Origin: Sinorhizobium kostiense
Lineage (GTDB): Bacteria > Pseudomonadota > Alphaproteobacteria > Rhizobiales > Rhizobiaceae
Length of the DNA: 64,000 nucleotides
Direction: 5' to 3'
NCBI RefSeq assembly: GCF_017874595.1
Contig: NZ_JAGILA010000001.1
Span: 62,001 to 126,000 of the forward strand
Shown in pieces: positions 44,836 to 53,622 of the stretch (positions are counted from its first letter, which is position 1; every line of letters begins with the position of its first letter). A model generated the notes under the pieces. It was given only the letters and a program-made list of their open reading frames with translations. It was not told the DNA's origin and ran no database searches. Both the position numbers and the translations under genes were made by a program.

Positions 44836-45912
44836 TCACTCATCATAGCTGACGGCGATGCGATCGCTCAGCGGATGGGACTGGCAGGTGAGCACGTAGC
44901 CCTGGCGCACCTCGTAATCCTCGAGCGCGTGGTTGGTCTCCATCTCGACTTCGCCTTCCAGCAGCTTCGCGCGGCAGGTCGAACAGACACCTGCCTTGCA
45001 TGCGAAGGGGGCGTCCATCCGGTTTTCGATTGCGGCCTCCAGCAGGCTCTGGCCATGCTTTGGAAAGGTAAAGCTGCGCGTCACGCCGTCGAGCGTGACC
45101 GTTGCCTCGCAGGTCGCATGCCGATCCGAGCGCTCGGCGCTTGCGGCCCTCCGGCGGGCCCGTCTGGGCTGCGAGGAGGCGAAGAGTTCGAACTTGATCT
45201 GGTCGTCGCGAACACCGTGTTCCCGAAGCGCAGCCGCCACTGCCAGCATCATCGGCTCGGGGCCGCAGATGAAGGCGGCATCGGCCGACTTGACGTCGAT
45301 CCAGCCGCGGAACAGAGCCGCGCATTTTTGCGCATCGAGCCGGCCTGTGAAGAGATCGATGTCCTGAGCCTCGCTTTCGAGGACGTGCAGCATTGCAAAA
45401 CGCTGCAGATACAGGTTCTTTAGGTCTTCCAGTTCCTCCCGGAACATGATCGAGCTGACGTGACGGTTGGCATAGACCAGCGTGAACTGGGATTTCGGTT
45501 CGCGCGCCAATGTCGTCTTGATGAGCGAGAGGATCGGGGTGATGCCGCTGCCGCCCGCGAAGCCGAGATAGTGCTTCGCCTTCTCCGGCTCGAGCGGCGT
45601 GAAGAACGCGCCCATCGGTGGCATCGCCTCGAGCGTATCGCCAGGCCCAAGCTCTTTGTTCGCCCAGGTGGAGAACCAACCGCCATCGACGCGCTTGATG
45701 CCGACCTTCAAGACGCCTTCGTCAAGGCCGGTGCAGATCGAATAGGAGCGCCGCAACTCCTCGCCATCGAACATGCGGCGAAAGGTCAGGTATTGGCCTT
45801 GCGTGAACGCGAACGCCGCGCGGTCGTCCTTGCTCGGCTGCAACGTCACGACCACCGCGTCGCGCGTGTCGCGCCGGACTTCGGTCACTTGAAGCGGATG
45901 GAAACGTGGCAT
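44836..45912 (-). CDS. paaE: Phenylacetyl-CoA epoxidase reductase
   Basis: 358 residues from the ATG at 45912 (MPRFHPLQVTEV); the open frame continues into paaD but that part is unrelated. FAD-binding (RRSYSICTG), NAD-binding (GFAGGSGITPILS) and a C-terminal plant-type 2Fe-2S domain with CKAGVCSTCRAK and a later Cys. It feeds electrons from NAD(P)H to the PaaABC di-iron oxygenase. Confidence 0.95.
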   Translation of the reverse strand: MPRFHPLQVTEVRRDTRDAVVVTLQPSKDDRAAFAFTQGQYLTFRRMFDGEELRRSYSICTGLDEGVLKVGIKRVDGGWFSTWANKELGPGDTLEAMPPMGAFFTPLEPEKAKHYLGFAGGSGITPILSLIKTTLAREPKSQFTLVYANRHVSSIMFREELEDLKNLYLQRFAMLHVLESEAQDIDLFTGRLDAQKCAALFRGWIDVKSADAAFICGPEPMMLAVAAALREHGVRDDQIKFELFASSQPRRARRRAASAERSDRHATCEATVTLDGVTRSFTFPKHGQSLLEAAIENRMDAPFACKAGVCSTCRAKLLEGEVEMETNHALEDYEVRQGYVLTCQSHPLSDRIAVSYDE

Positions 45913-45934
45913 TCGAGCGGCTCCTCGCATCCCC

Positions 45935-46459
45935 TCAGATGCACTTGAAGTAATCGAATGGTTCGAGGCAGTCGGAGCAGCGATAGCTCGCCTTGCAGGG
46001 GGTCGAGCCGAACTGACTGATCTTTTCCGTGCGAGTGGAGCCGCAACGCGGGCATTGGACGGTCGGATGCGAGTTGCCCGAAAGGCTTTCGATCCGTCTG
46101 TGCAGCCGGTCATTCGGAGCGGTACCGTCGACCGGCGGCGCGATGCCGAAGGTTCTTAGCTTCTCGCGAGCCTCGCTGGTGATCCATTCGGTGGTCCAGG
46201 CGGGCGCGAGCTGGCGTTCGAGCCTGACCTTTTCGATACCCCTGCGGTGCAGCATGCTCTCGATATCGAGATTGATCATCGCGGTGGCGGGACATCCCGA
46301 GTAGGTCGGAGTCACGGTCACCACCAGCGTGTCGCCGTCCCAGGCGACATTGCGGATGATGCGGAGATCGGTCACCGATATGACGGGAATCTCCGGATCC
46401 GGCACATCTGCGAGCCAGCGCCAGATTTCCTCGACAGAAGGGCGTGTCGCCGTCGGCAC
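45935..46459 (-). CDS. paaD: PaaD, Fe-S assembly-type protein of the epoxidase
   Basis: 174 residues, GTG start at 46459 behind GGAGG. The N-terminal half is a MIP18/DUF59 fold (DPEIPVISVTDLRI, TYSGCPATAMI). The C-terminal half has a CPRCGS...CSDC cysteine set likely to bind metal. Required for epoxidase activity in other bacteria, probably in cofactor maturation. Nine bases after paaC. Confidence 0.93.
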   Translation of the reverse strand: MPTATRPSVEEIWRWLADVPDPEIPVISVTDLRIIRNVAWDGDTLVVTVTPTYSGCPATAMINLDIESMLHRRGIEKVRLERQLAPAWTTEWITSEAREKLRTFGIAPPVDGTAPNDRLHRRIESLSGNSHPTVQCPRCGSTRTEKISQFGSTPCKASYRCSDCLEPFDYFKCI

Positions 46460-46468
46460 GGGAGCCTC

Positions 46469-47254
46469 CTACCAGGTGGCGCCCGGATAGGCGCGTTGCA
46501 GGAACTGCATTTCGGCCAACACGAAGCCGAGGTGCTCCGAGTGCATGCCGCGCCTGCCACCGCCGTGCATGTAGCCATCCGTCGGTTTTCTCAGCGTCGC
46601 CTCGGAAAGCGTTTCGGCCACCAGTTCATCCCATTCTGCTTTCAGGCTCTGGGGCTCGGGTGCCACCCCCGCGGCCGAAAGCGCCGTGTCAGCGGCCTCG
46701 GTCATGAACATCTCGCCGGTATAGGGCCAAAGGTCATCGAGCGCCTGCTGCATGCGGGCGTGGCTTTCGGCCGTTCCATCGCCGAGCCGGATCACCAGGT
46801 CGCGGCTGCGTTCGAGATGGTAGGAGACTTCCTTCGAGGCCTTCTCGGCGATTTCCGCGATGCGCCGGTCGGTGGAGCTGAGAAGCGTTTGCAAACGGAG
46901 GTAATGCCAAGCATCGAACAGGAACTGGCGCATCAGAGTCTTGCCGAAATCGCCGTTGGGGCGTTCTGTCAGCAGCAGGTTGCGGAACTCGTAGACGTCT
47001 CGGAGATAGGCAAGGTCGTCCGCGCTGCGGCCCTTGTCCTCAACCTCTCCCGCAAGACCGAGCCAGAGCTGCGTCTGTCCGATGAGATCGAGCGCGGTGT
47101 TGGCGAGCGCGATGTCTTCCTCTAGTGCCGGCGCGTGGCCACACCACTCGGAGACGCGGTGGCCAAGCATGAGCGTATTGTCACCCATGCGCAGCAGGAA
47201 CTCGAACAACGCGGCCCGGTCAATGGCCGCTTCCGTGGTGGTCTCCGCTTCCAT
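46469..47254 (-). CDS. paaC: Phenylacetyl-CoA epoxidase subunit PaaC
   Basis: 261 residues from the ATG at 47254, which overlaps the paaB stop by one base; a GTG three bases earlier is an alternative. Ferritin-like PaaA_PaaC fold, the structural partner of PaaA (GDNTLMLGHRVSEWCGHAP, LYLRDVYEFRN-like region). It lacks a full iron site, as expected for PaaC. Confidence 0.93.
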   Translation of the reverse strand: MEAETTTEAAIDRAALFEFLLRMGDNTLMLGHRVSEWCGHAPALEEDIALANTALDLIGQTQLWLGLAGEVEDKGRSADDLAYLRDVYEFRNLLLTERPNGDFGKTLMRQFLFDAWHYLRLQTLLSSTDRRIAEIAEKASKEVSYHLERSRDLVIRLGDGTAESHARMQQALDDLWPYTGEMFMTEAADTALSAAGVAPEPQSLKAEWDELVAETLSEATLRKPTDGYMHGGGRRGMHSEHLGFVLAEMQFLQRAYPGATW

Positions 47255-47538
47255 CACATGTGCCCCACTTCGTCAGGAATGTCGAAGAAGGTCGGGTGAC
47301 GATAGACCTTCGAGTTGGACGGCTCAAAGAGCGGGCCTTTCTCGGATGGCGAACTGGCCGTGATGTCGGCAGAACGCACCACCCAGATGCTGACGCCTTC
47401 GTTGCGGCGCGTGTAGACGTCACGGGCGTTGTGGATCGCCATCTCCGCATCCGCGGCGTGCAGGCTGCCGACATGGCGATGGTTGAGGCCGTGCTGACCG
47501 CGGATGAAGACTTCCCACAGGGGCCATTCGCTGGACAT
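47254..47538 (-). CDS. paaB: Phenylacetyl-CoA epoxidase subunit PaaB
   Basis: 94 residues, the standard PaaB size (WEVFIRGQHGLNHRHVGSLH, NARDVYTRRNEGVSIWVV). Bridges heterodimers of PaaAC in the epoxidase complex. Between paaA and paaC, with good ribosome spacing from GGGAGGAAAAC-like sequence upstream. Confidence 0.95.
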   Translation of the reverse strand: MSSEWPLWEVFIRGQHGLNHRHVGSLHAADAEMAIHNARDVYTRRNEGVSIWVVRSADITASSPSEKGPLFEPSNSKVYRHPTFFDIPDEVGHM

Positions 47539-47561
47539 GTTTTCCTCCCGAAGTCCCGTCT

Positions 47562-48557
47562 CTACTCCGCAGCGGCTGCGCTGCGGGCACTGACCTTCTC
47601 GGCGTGGGCCGTCAGGCCATCACGGAACCAGACGCCGTCCTCCCAAGCTTTTCTGCGAGCGCCAAGCCGCTCCGCGTTGCAGGGGCCGTTACCGGCGATC
47701 ACCTCAAAGAACTCGTTCCAGTCCGGCTCTCCGAAATCATAGCCGCCCTTATTTTCGTTCCACTTCAATTCCGGATCGGGAATGGTGAGCCCGAGATACT
47801 CGGCCTGAGGCACGGTCTGATCGACGAATTTCTGACGCAGCTCGTCGTTTGAGTTCTGCTTGATCTTCCAGGCCATGGACTGGGCCGAATGCACGGAGGC
47901 CTCGTCGGAAGGGCCGAACATCATTAGCGATGGCCACCACCAGCGGTTAAGCGCATCCTGCACCATGGCTTTCTGTGCCGGCGTTCCCTTCACCATTTTC
48001 ATCAGGATGTCGTAGCCCTGGCGTTGGTGGAAACTCTCCTCCTTGCAAATCCGGATCATTGCGCGCGAATAGGGTCCGTAGGAACAACGCTGCAGCGGAA
48101 CCTGGTTCATGATCGCCGCGCCGTCCACCAGCCAGCCGATCGCGCCAATATCCGCCCAGGTGAGCGTCGGATAATTGAAGATCGACGAGTACTTGGCCTT
48201 GCCGGAGTGAAGCTGCTCGTAGAGCTCATCGCGGCTCACCCCGAGGGTCTCGGCGGCGCAATAGAGATAGAGGCCGTGGCCCGCCTCGTCCTGCACCTTG
48301 GCAAGCAAGATCGCCTTGCGCTCGAGCGTCGGCGCACGGGTGATCCAGTTGCCCTCGGGAAGTTGGCCGACGATCTCGGAATTGGCGTGCTGACTGATCT
48401 GGCGGATGAGCGTCTTTCGATAGCCTTCAGGCATCCATTCCTTCGGCTCTATCTTCTGGCCTGCGTCGATGCGCTCCTGGAAGGCGCGCTCCTCTGGCCC
48501 CATCTCGTCGAGGCCTTTGACGCGCGGCACGTCCGATTTCACCATTTGCGCATACAT
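47562..48557 (-). CDS. paaA: Phenylacetyl-CoA epoxidase catalytic subunit PaaA
   Basis: 331 residues from the ATG at 48557, behind GGAGGAAACC; the ATG at 48569 overlaps that site. Di-iron ligand motifs are visible in [12 protein letters not shown] and [13 protein letters not shown]. It inserts one oxygen atom of O2 into the ring of phenylacetyl-CoA. First gene of the leftward operon paaABCDE, paralogue, paaZ. A promoter with operator-like repeats lies just upstream. Confidence 0.96.
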   Translation of the reverse strand: MYAQMVKSDVPRVKGLDEMGPEERAFQERIDAGQKIEPKEWMPEGYRKTLIRQISQHANSEIVGQLPEGNWITRAPTLERKAILLAKVQDEAGHGLYLYCAAETLGVSRDELYEQLHSGKAKYSSIFNYPTLTWADIGAIGWLVDGAAIMNQVPLQRCSYGPYSRAMIRICKEESFHQRQGYDILMKMVKGTPAQKAMVQDALNRWWWPSLMMFGPSDEASVHSAQSMAWKIKQNSNDELRQKFVDQTVPQAEYLGLTIPDPELKWNENKGGYDFGEPDWNEFFEVIAGNGPCNAERLGARRKAWEDGVWFRDGLTAHAEKVSARSAAAAE

Positions 48558-48596
48558 GGTTTCCTCCATCAGACGCGCGGTGAATTGCTCGATTGG

Positions 48597-48670
48597 CCGA
48601 CCGATCGGTTAAAAATATAGCGCTGCACATGTCACACTTCAACGACATTTTCTAATTTTTCTGTGACATG
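48597..48670 (-). promoter_or_regulatory. paaA promoter with two operator types
   Basis: On the minus strand a good promoter reads TTGAAG (48642-48637), 17 bases, TATATT (48619-48614). A GACCGATCGGTT palindrome (48599-48610) covers the likely start of transcription and matches the site at 40667. Separately, CATGTCACA (48628-48636, inside the spacer) and TGTGACATG (48662-48670) are perfect inverted 9-base arms 25 bases apart. PaaX, whose gene is next door, is a reasonable candidate for the arms; a TetR-type PaaR for the palindrome. Confidence 0.6.
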
Positions 48671-48785
48671 ATCTGACACGCTTAGAAGAACCCTGCTGGT
48701 CGACACCTTGGCATTGAAATGCAAAGGCCGGCCGCGAACCGCAGCCGCGACTCAAATTCCTCCGTTTTTTCAAGGCTGGGGCCGG

Positions 48786-49676
48786 TCACTTTCCGCCGAG
48801 TGTCGCAAGGCGGCGTTCCGTCGCCTCGCTCGCCCTTGGAAATGGCCCCGCAGCGGTGACGAAGCTTTGCGCGACATGAAGGTCGGCTTCAGGCGACAAG
48901 CTGCAATAGAGCCGGGCAAACAGACGGCGCGCGTCTTCTCCAGGCCAGTCCAACGGGAGAACCTCCGGTGGCAGGCGCGGATCACGCAGCGCTTCCAGGC
49001 GAAACTGGTGTACGAGCAGCAGGCGAGCGGTGAGACAATCGGCAGGAGCCAGAAGTCCGCCCGCTTCGACGAGTTCCGCGAGCGGAGCGAAGCGCTGGAG
49101 GAAGCCGCCATAGGCCTCCGCATGCGGGGCGAGGTCCCAGCAATGGGCGGCAAAGTCGCCCAATCGTTCCGCTCCTTCCGCAACCTCCGCGCGGAAGACG
49201 ACGGCGGGCATGATCTCAGGCGGAAATGGCCTGACCCCGACGGCGAGGCGCGCGCCGAGGCGCGCGTGGCCAGAGCGTTCTAGCATCTGCATTCGCTCGT
49301 CAGTGGATGGTCCCATCAGTTCGACGAAATGCCAGGCCGTTGCCTCCGGCGGGCCGAAAAGCACCCGCGCCGCGGCGGCGAATTCGGTCCGGGCGAAATC
49401 CGTGAGGCGGTAGAAGCTCCGCCTGCCCTGCCGCTCTCCCGCAAGCCGCCCGCCCGCAACGAGACGGGACACAGCGGTCCGGACAAGGGTTTCGGTAATT
49501 CCGACGGCCGCGCAGACCTCGATCAGGTTGCCGATCCAGAGCGCGCCCCCGCGCGGCTCCACGACGTCCCCGTAGATGGTAACGATGAAGCTCGCCGCTC
49601 TCAGCTGGAAGCCATCCAGGATCGCCCGCAATGGCCGTGAGCCAGATCGGTTCGTGTTTTCGTCACTCACCTGCAT
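48786..49676 (-). CDS. paaX: PaaX-family transcriptional repressor
   Basis: 296 residues, the family length. N-terminal winged helix (LRAASFIVTIYGDVV, ETLVRTAVSRLVAGGRLAGE), then the PaaX central and C-terminal domains. In other bacteria PaaX represses paa genes and is released by phenylacetyl-CoA. It reads towards the paaA promoter, 228 bases upstream of paaA. AAAGGG precedes the ATG. Confidence 0.92.
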   Translation of the reverse strand: MQVSDENTNRSGSRPLRAILDGFQLRAASFIVTIYGDVVEPRGGALWIGNLIEVCAAVGITETLVRTAVSRLVAGGRLAGERQGRRSFYRLTDFARTEFAAAARVLFGPPEATAWHFVELMGPSTDERMQMLERSGHARLGARLAVGVRPFPPEIMPAVVFRAEVAEGAERLGDFAAHCWDLAPHAEAYGGFLQRFAPLAELVEAGGLLAPADCLTARLLLVHQFRLEALRDPRLPPEVLPLDWPGEDARRLFARLYCSLSPEADLHVAQSFVTAAGPFPRASEATERRLATLGGK

Positions 49677-49700
49677 GCGACACCCTTTCCAGCCGCGCCG

Positions 49701-50168
49701 TCAGACCGGAATGGCGGTCGAATATTTCACGCTCTTCAGGGCGAAATGGGACGAGGAGTTGGCAACGGCCTCGTGCGTGAGAATGCCCCGCATGAGCAAT
49801 CTTTCATAATCGGCGACATCCGCAACGACGACGCGCAGGAGATAATCCCAGTCTCCGGACATGGAATAGCATTCCAGGACCTCCTCATGGCTCTCCACGA
49901 AGTGCTCGAAACTGCGGCGGGCGGCGGGGTCGTGCGACTTCATCCGGATCTGGCAGAAGACATTCAATCCTCGTCCGACCATGTCGGGATTGACGAGCCG
50001 GACGGTCTTGCCGAGCACCCCGGCCATATCCATAGCCTTGATGCGCCGCCAACAGGAAGCCGGCGAGGCGCCGACCGACTCCGCCAGGGTGGCATGGCTG
50101 ATGTCGGATTGCTCCTGAAGAATTCTCAGAATTTTTCGATCTATGCCGTCGAGATTGAATGTATTCAT
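49701..50168 (-). CDS. Lrp/AsnC family regulator (BkdR-like)
   Basis: 155 residues from the ATG at 50168 (MNTFNLDGIDRKILRILQ); the longer frame is unlikely. Winged helix plus AsnC ligand domain (YSMSGDWDYLLRVVV). Divergent from the 2-oxoacid dehydrogenase genes with 119 bases between, the arrangement of bkdR and the bkd operon in Pseudomonas, so branched-chain amino acids or their oxo acids are likely signals. Follows paaX on the opposite flank. Confidence 0.9.
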   Translation of the reverse strand: MNTFNLDGIDRKILRILQEQSDISHATLAESVGASPASCWRRIKAMDMAGVLGKTVRLVNPDMVGRGLNVFCQIRMKSHDPAARRSFEHFVESHEEVLECYSMSGDWDYLLRVVVADVADYERLLMRGILTHEAVANSSSHFALKSVKYSTAIPV

Positions 50169-50193
50169 CACATTCGTCCCCAAACCGAAACAC

Positions 50194-50203
50194 ATTGATC
50201 AAT
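50194..50203. promoter_or_regulatory. AT-rich palindrome, candidate Lrp operator
   Basis: ATTGATCAAT, a perfect 10-base palindrome in the short divergent region between the Lrp-type regulator and the E1 gene. Lrp-family sites are AT-rich palindromes of this kind. Single site only. Confidence 0.35.
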
Positions 50204-50287
50204 CAGTACCCAATATGGCGTCAGATTGAAACCGATTTGCGCCTGGGCCGGGTTATCCTTTGATGATGCGTTTGGAGGAGAATTGCG

Positions 50288-52366
50288 ATGGGTCAGGCCC
50301 TGCTGAAACCCGCCCGACGGAATGCACCTGACGAAAGCATCGACTGGAAGAAGGTCGTGCACCTGATGCTTCTGTCCCGCGAACTCGATGAGATGGAGGA
50401 AAAGCGCCTCGTTCCGGAAAGGAAGGTCCTTTATCAATTCTCCGCCCGCGGCCACGACATGGCGCAGATCCTCCTGGGATTGAATCTCACGGAAAAACAC
50501 GATGCGGCCTGCGGCTATTACCGCTCACGTCCGCTGCTGTTGTCGCTTGGTGTCGATCCGGCCGACGCGCTCGGCTCTGCCATGGCCCGCGCGGGAGGAT
50601 ACTCCGACGGCCGCGACATCGGCGTCGTCTTCAATTTCCCCAATCCGAATGGCGCCTCGGCGCTGCCGATGTGCGGCGGCGTCGGCTCGCAGTACACGCC
50701 GACTGCCGGCTGGGCTCAGGCGGTCACCTATTTCAGCAGGAATCTCGGAAACGAGGAATACGATCGGGCGATCGCCGTCGTCCTCGGCGGCGACGGCTCC
50801 GTCGCCTCCAACGGCTTCTGGTCGGCGCTCACGGTCGCCACGACTCAGCAACTGCCGATGCTCTTTTATATCGAAGACAACGGCTTCAGCATCTCGGTGC
50901 CCTCTATGCTGCAGACGCCGGACGGCAATATCGCCGCCAATCTCGCGGCTTGGGGGAACCTGACCGTTCTCGATGGGGACGGTTGCGATCCGGAAGAGGC
51001 CGCGCGGCTGACCAGAGGCGCGGTTGAACTGGTGCGCAACGAACGAAAGCCGCTCCTGCTACGCTTGAGCGTCCCCCGGCTGGAAGGACACAGTTTTCAG
51101 GACACACAAACATACAAGAGCGAGGAACTCGTCAGGAGCGAGTGGGCGCGCGATCCGTTGCCGCGGCTTCGGGACTACCTCGTCCCGGCAACCTTGAGCG
51201 AGAGGGAATGGGACGAGGTCGCCGCGGCTGCGAAGGCGGCCGCCGCGCGGGCGCGCATCGAAGCCGAGTCCCGGCCTGTTGCCGATCCGCAAACCGTCAC
51301 CCGCAATGTCTTTTACGAAGGCGAGATGCAGGTCATGGGCGGCCAGTATAGCGCGGGCTACCGTCCGCCCGAGACGACCGAGGCGGCAACGAGCGACGGC
51401 CAGAGGATCAATATGGCGACGGCAATCCGGCGCACGCTCGATCATGAGATGTCGGTCAATGAACGGATTATCCTTTTCGGCGAGGACATCGGACCGAAGG
51501 GCGGGGTCCATGCCGTCACGCTGGGACTGCAGGAAAAATACGGCGAGGCCCGCGTCTTCGACACGTCGCTCTCCGAAGAGGGCATTGTTGGCCGGGCGGT
51601 CGGAATGGCGCTGGCGGGTCTCGTGCCCGTTCCGGAAATCCAGTTCCGCAAATATGCAGAACCGGCCATAGAACAGATCAACGATTGCGGGACCGTCCGC
51701 TGGCGGACGAATAACCGCTTCGCCGCGCCGGTCGTCCTGCGCATGCCCGGCGGCTTCTTCAAATGCGGCGATCCGTGGCACAGCCAGACGAATGAAGTCA
51801 CATTCGTCCATCAGCCCGGCTGGAAGGTCGCCGTGCCGTCCAACGCCGAGGATGCCGTCGGTCTCCTGCGCTCCGCGCTGCGCGGCAATGATCCGGTGAT
51901 CTTCTTCGAGCACCGCGCCATGCTCGACCATCCCTGGGCGAGGAGGCCCTATCCAGGCGACACCTTCGCGCTTCCCTTCGGCAAGGCGAAGTTCACAAGA
52001 CAAGGCCAGGACATAACGATCGTGACCTGGGGCGCCATGGTACCCCGATGCGAAGAGGCGGCCGAGGGTGTTTCCGCCGACGTCATCGATCTGCGCACAC
52101 TTGCGCCCTGGGACAGGGATGCGGTTCTCGCGTCGGTCCGCCGCACCCGCCGCTGCCTGATCGTACACGAGGATCTGGGAACGGCAGGTTTCGGCGCGGA
52201 AATCGCCGCCACCGTCGCGGATGAGGCCTTCGCCGATCTCGATGCGCCGGTCTCGCGCCTGACCATGCCCGACATTCCAAGCCCGCATAATCCGGTCCTG
52301 CTCGATTGGGCGGTCCCCTCGACGGAACGGATCCGCCAGAAAATCACCGACCTCGTGGAGTATTGA
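50288..52366 (+). CDS. 2-oxoacid dehydrogenase E1, fused alpha-beta
   Basis: 692 residues. The alpha part carries the thiamine diphosphate motif starting GDGSVASNGFW and ending IEDN; the beta part starts near residue 370 (INMATAIRRTLDHEMSVNERI, FGEDIGPKGGV) and keeps the beta-type EIQFRKYAEPAIEQI. Fused E1 chains of this type are annotated as branched-chain or pyruvate-type; the BkdR-like neighbour favours branched-chain 2-oxo acids, and an arylpyruvate is possible next to paa genes. GGAGGAGAATTGCG precedes the ATG. No E3 gene follows. Confidence 0.88.
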   Translation: MGQALLKPARRNAPDESIDWKKVVHLMLLSRELDEMEEKRLVPERKVLYQFSARGHDMAQILLGLNLTEKHDAACGYYRSRPLLLSLGVDPADALGSAMARAGGYSDGRDIGVVFNFPNPNGASALPMCGGVGSQYTPTAGWAQAVTYFSRNLGNEEYDRAIAVVLGGDGSVASNGFWSALTVATTQQLPMLFYIEDNGFSISVPSMLQTPDGNIAANLAAWGNLTVLDGDGCDPEEAARLTRGAVELVRNERKPLLLRLSVPRLEGHSFQDTQTYKSEELVRSEWARDPLPRLRDYLVPATLSEREWDEVAAAAKAAAARARIEAESRPVADPQTVTRNVFYEGEMQVMGGQYSAGYRPPETTEAATSDGQRINMATAIRRTLDHEMSVNERIILFGEDIGPKGGVHAVTLGLQEKYGEARVFDTSLSEEGIVGRAVGMALAGLVPVPEIQFRKYAEPAIEQINDCGTVRWRTNNRFAAPVVLRMPGGFFKCGDPWHSQTNEVTFVHQPGWKVAVPSNAEDAVGLLRSALRGNDPVIFFEHRAMLDHPWARRPYPGDTFALPFGKAKFTRQGQDITIVTWGAMVPRCEEAAEGVSADVIDLRTLAPWDRDAVLASVRRTRRCLIVHEDLGTAGFGAEIAATVADEAFADLDAPVSRLTMPDIPSPHNPVLLDWAVPSTERIRQKITDLVEY

Positions 52367-52368
52367 GC

Positions 52369-53544
52369 ATGAGCGGCTTCATCGAGATCAACGCCCCTCT
52401 CGAGCAGGAGGGGACGAAGGCGGTGGTGCGCAATTGGCTCAAGAAAGTCGGTGAGAGCGTAAGGGAGGGAGACGCCCTAGTCGAACTCGAAACCGACAAG
52501 GTGACCCAGGAAGTCGCCGCCCCGGCCGATGGCGTACTCGCGGAAATCCTTATGCAAAACGGCGACAACGCCGCGCCAGGTGCTGTCCTCGGACGGATCG
52601 GCAGCGCCGCTGGGGGGGACGCTCGCTCTGCCGCGCTTGCGCCGACCGCCGCCGAGGCGCCGACCGTGGCGGAAGAGAGCCCGCACTACTCGCCCGCGGT
52701 GCGCCATGCGGCGAAGGAATACGGCATCGATCCGGGCACCATAACGGGGACCGGCCGGGATGGCCGTGTGACCAGAGCGGACATGGACAGGGCTTTTGCG
52801 GCAATGGCGGAGCGTTCCGCGAAAAAAGCGGCCAGGACCGCGGCGCGACCCTCGCGCAAGGTACCGCACAGTGACATGCGCTTGGCGATCGCCAGCCACA
52901 TGCTGCAGTCCGTCACGACTGCCCCGCATGTGACCGCCGTGTTCGAAGCGGACTTTTCGGCCATCATGCGCCACCGCGACGAGCACAAGGCGAAGCTTGC
53001 GGCAGATGGCATCAATCTCTCCTACACAGCCTATCTCGTGTCGGCGAGCGCCGCCGCGATGCGGGCGGTCCCCGAGGTCAACAGCCGTTGGCATGAGGAT
53101 GCGCTGGAGGTTTTCGACGACCTCAATGTCGGCATCGGCACCGCCCTCGGCGGCAGGGGCGTGATCGTGCCGGTGATCCACCAGGCGCAAAAGCTTTCAC
53201 TCGCCGAAATCGCGGCGAAGCTCCAGGATTTGACGGCACGAGCTCGCACGAACGCGCTCGAGCCCGAAGACGTGAAAGGCGGCACCTTCACCATCTCCAA
53301 TCACGGCGTTTCCGGGTCGCTGCTCGCCGCGCCGATCATCATCAACCAGCCGCAATCGGCAATCCTCGGCGTCGGGCGACTGGAGAAACGCGTCGTCGTG
53401 CGCGAGGTCGACGGCATCGACACCATTCAAATCCGGCCCATGGCCTATGTCTCGCTGACGATCGATCACCGTTCGCTCGATGCGCACCAGACGAACGCAT
53501 GGCTCACGCATTTCGTGCGGGCGCTTGAGGACTGGTCCGACTAG
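52369..53544 (+). CDS. 2-oxoacid dehydrogenase E2 (dihydrolipoyl acyltransferase)
   Basis: 391 residues, ATG two bases after the E1 stop. Lipoyl domain with intact ETDKVTQEV lysine, E1/E3-binding domain (YSPAVRHAAKEYGIDPGTI), and catalytic domain ending IDHRSLDAHQTNAWL with His and Asp kept. Works with the preceding E1; a shared E3 from elsewhere in the genome is needed. In contrast to the E2-like gene at 12493 it is fully functional in appearance. Confidence 0.92.
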   Translation: MSGFIEINAPLEQEGTKAVVRNWLKKVGESVREGDALVELETDKVTQEVAAPADGVLAEILMQNGDNAAPGAVLGRIGSAAGGDARSAALAPTAAEAPTVAEESPHYSPAVRHAAKEYGIDPGTITGTGRDGRVTRADMDRAFAAMAERSAKKAARTAARPSRKVPHSDMRLAIASHMLQSVTTAPHVTAVFEADFSAIMRHRDEHKAKLAADGINLSYTAYLVSASAAAMRAVPEVNSRWHEDALEVFDDLNVGIGTALGGRGVIVPVIHQAQKLSLAEIAAKLQDLTARARTNALEPEDVKGGTFTISNHGVSGSLLAAPIIINQPQSAILGVGRLEKRVVVREVDGIDTIQIRPMAYVSLTIDHRSLDAHQTNAWLTHFVRALEDWSD

Positions 53545-53560
53545 CGCGTTTACCTCAGCT

Positions 53561-53622
53561 TATATTCAACCAGGCGGTTGACTATTAAAATCCGCGCGTC
53601 TATATTCAACCACATGGTTGAA
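53561..53622 (+). promoter_or_regulatory. Twin ArsR-type operators, second one holding the start codon
   Basis: TATATTCAACC occurs at 53561 and again at 53601, exactly 40 bases apart. Each opens a palindrome: TCAACC-AGGC-GGTTGA (53566-53571/53576-53581) and TTCAACC-ACAT-GGTTGAA (53605-53622). The ATG of the ArsR gene (53614) is in the middle of the second, so repressor bound there would cover the start codon, and the message would be nearly leaderless. Strong case for autoregulation. Confidence 0.7.
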
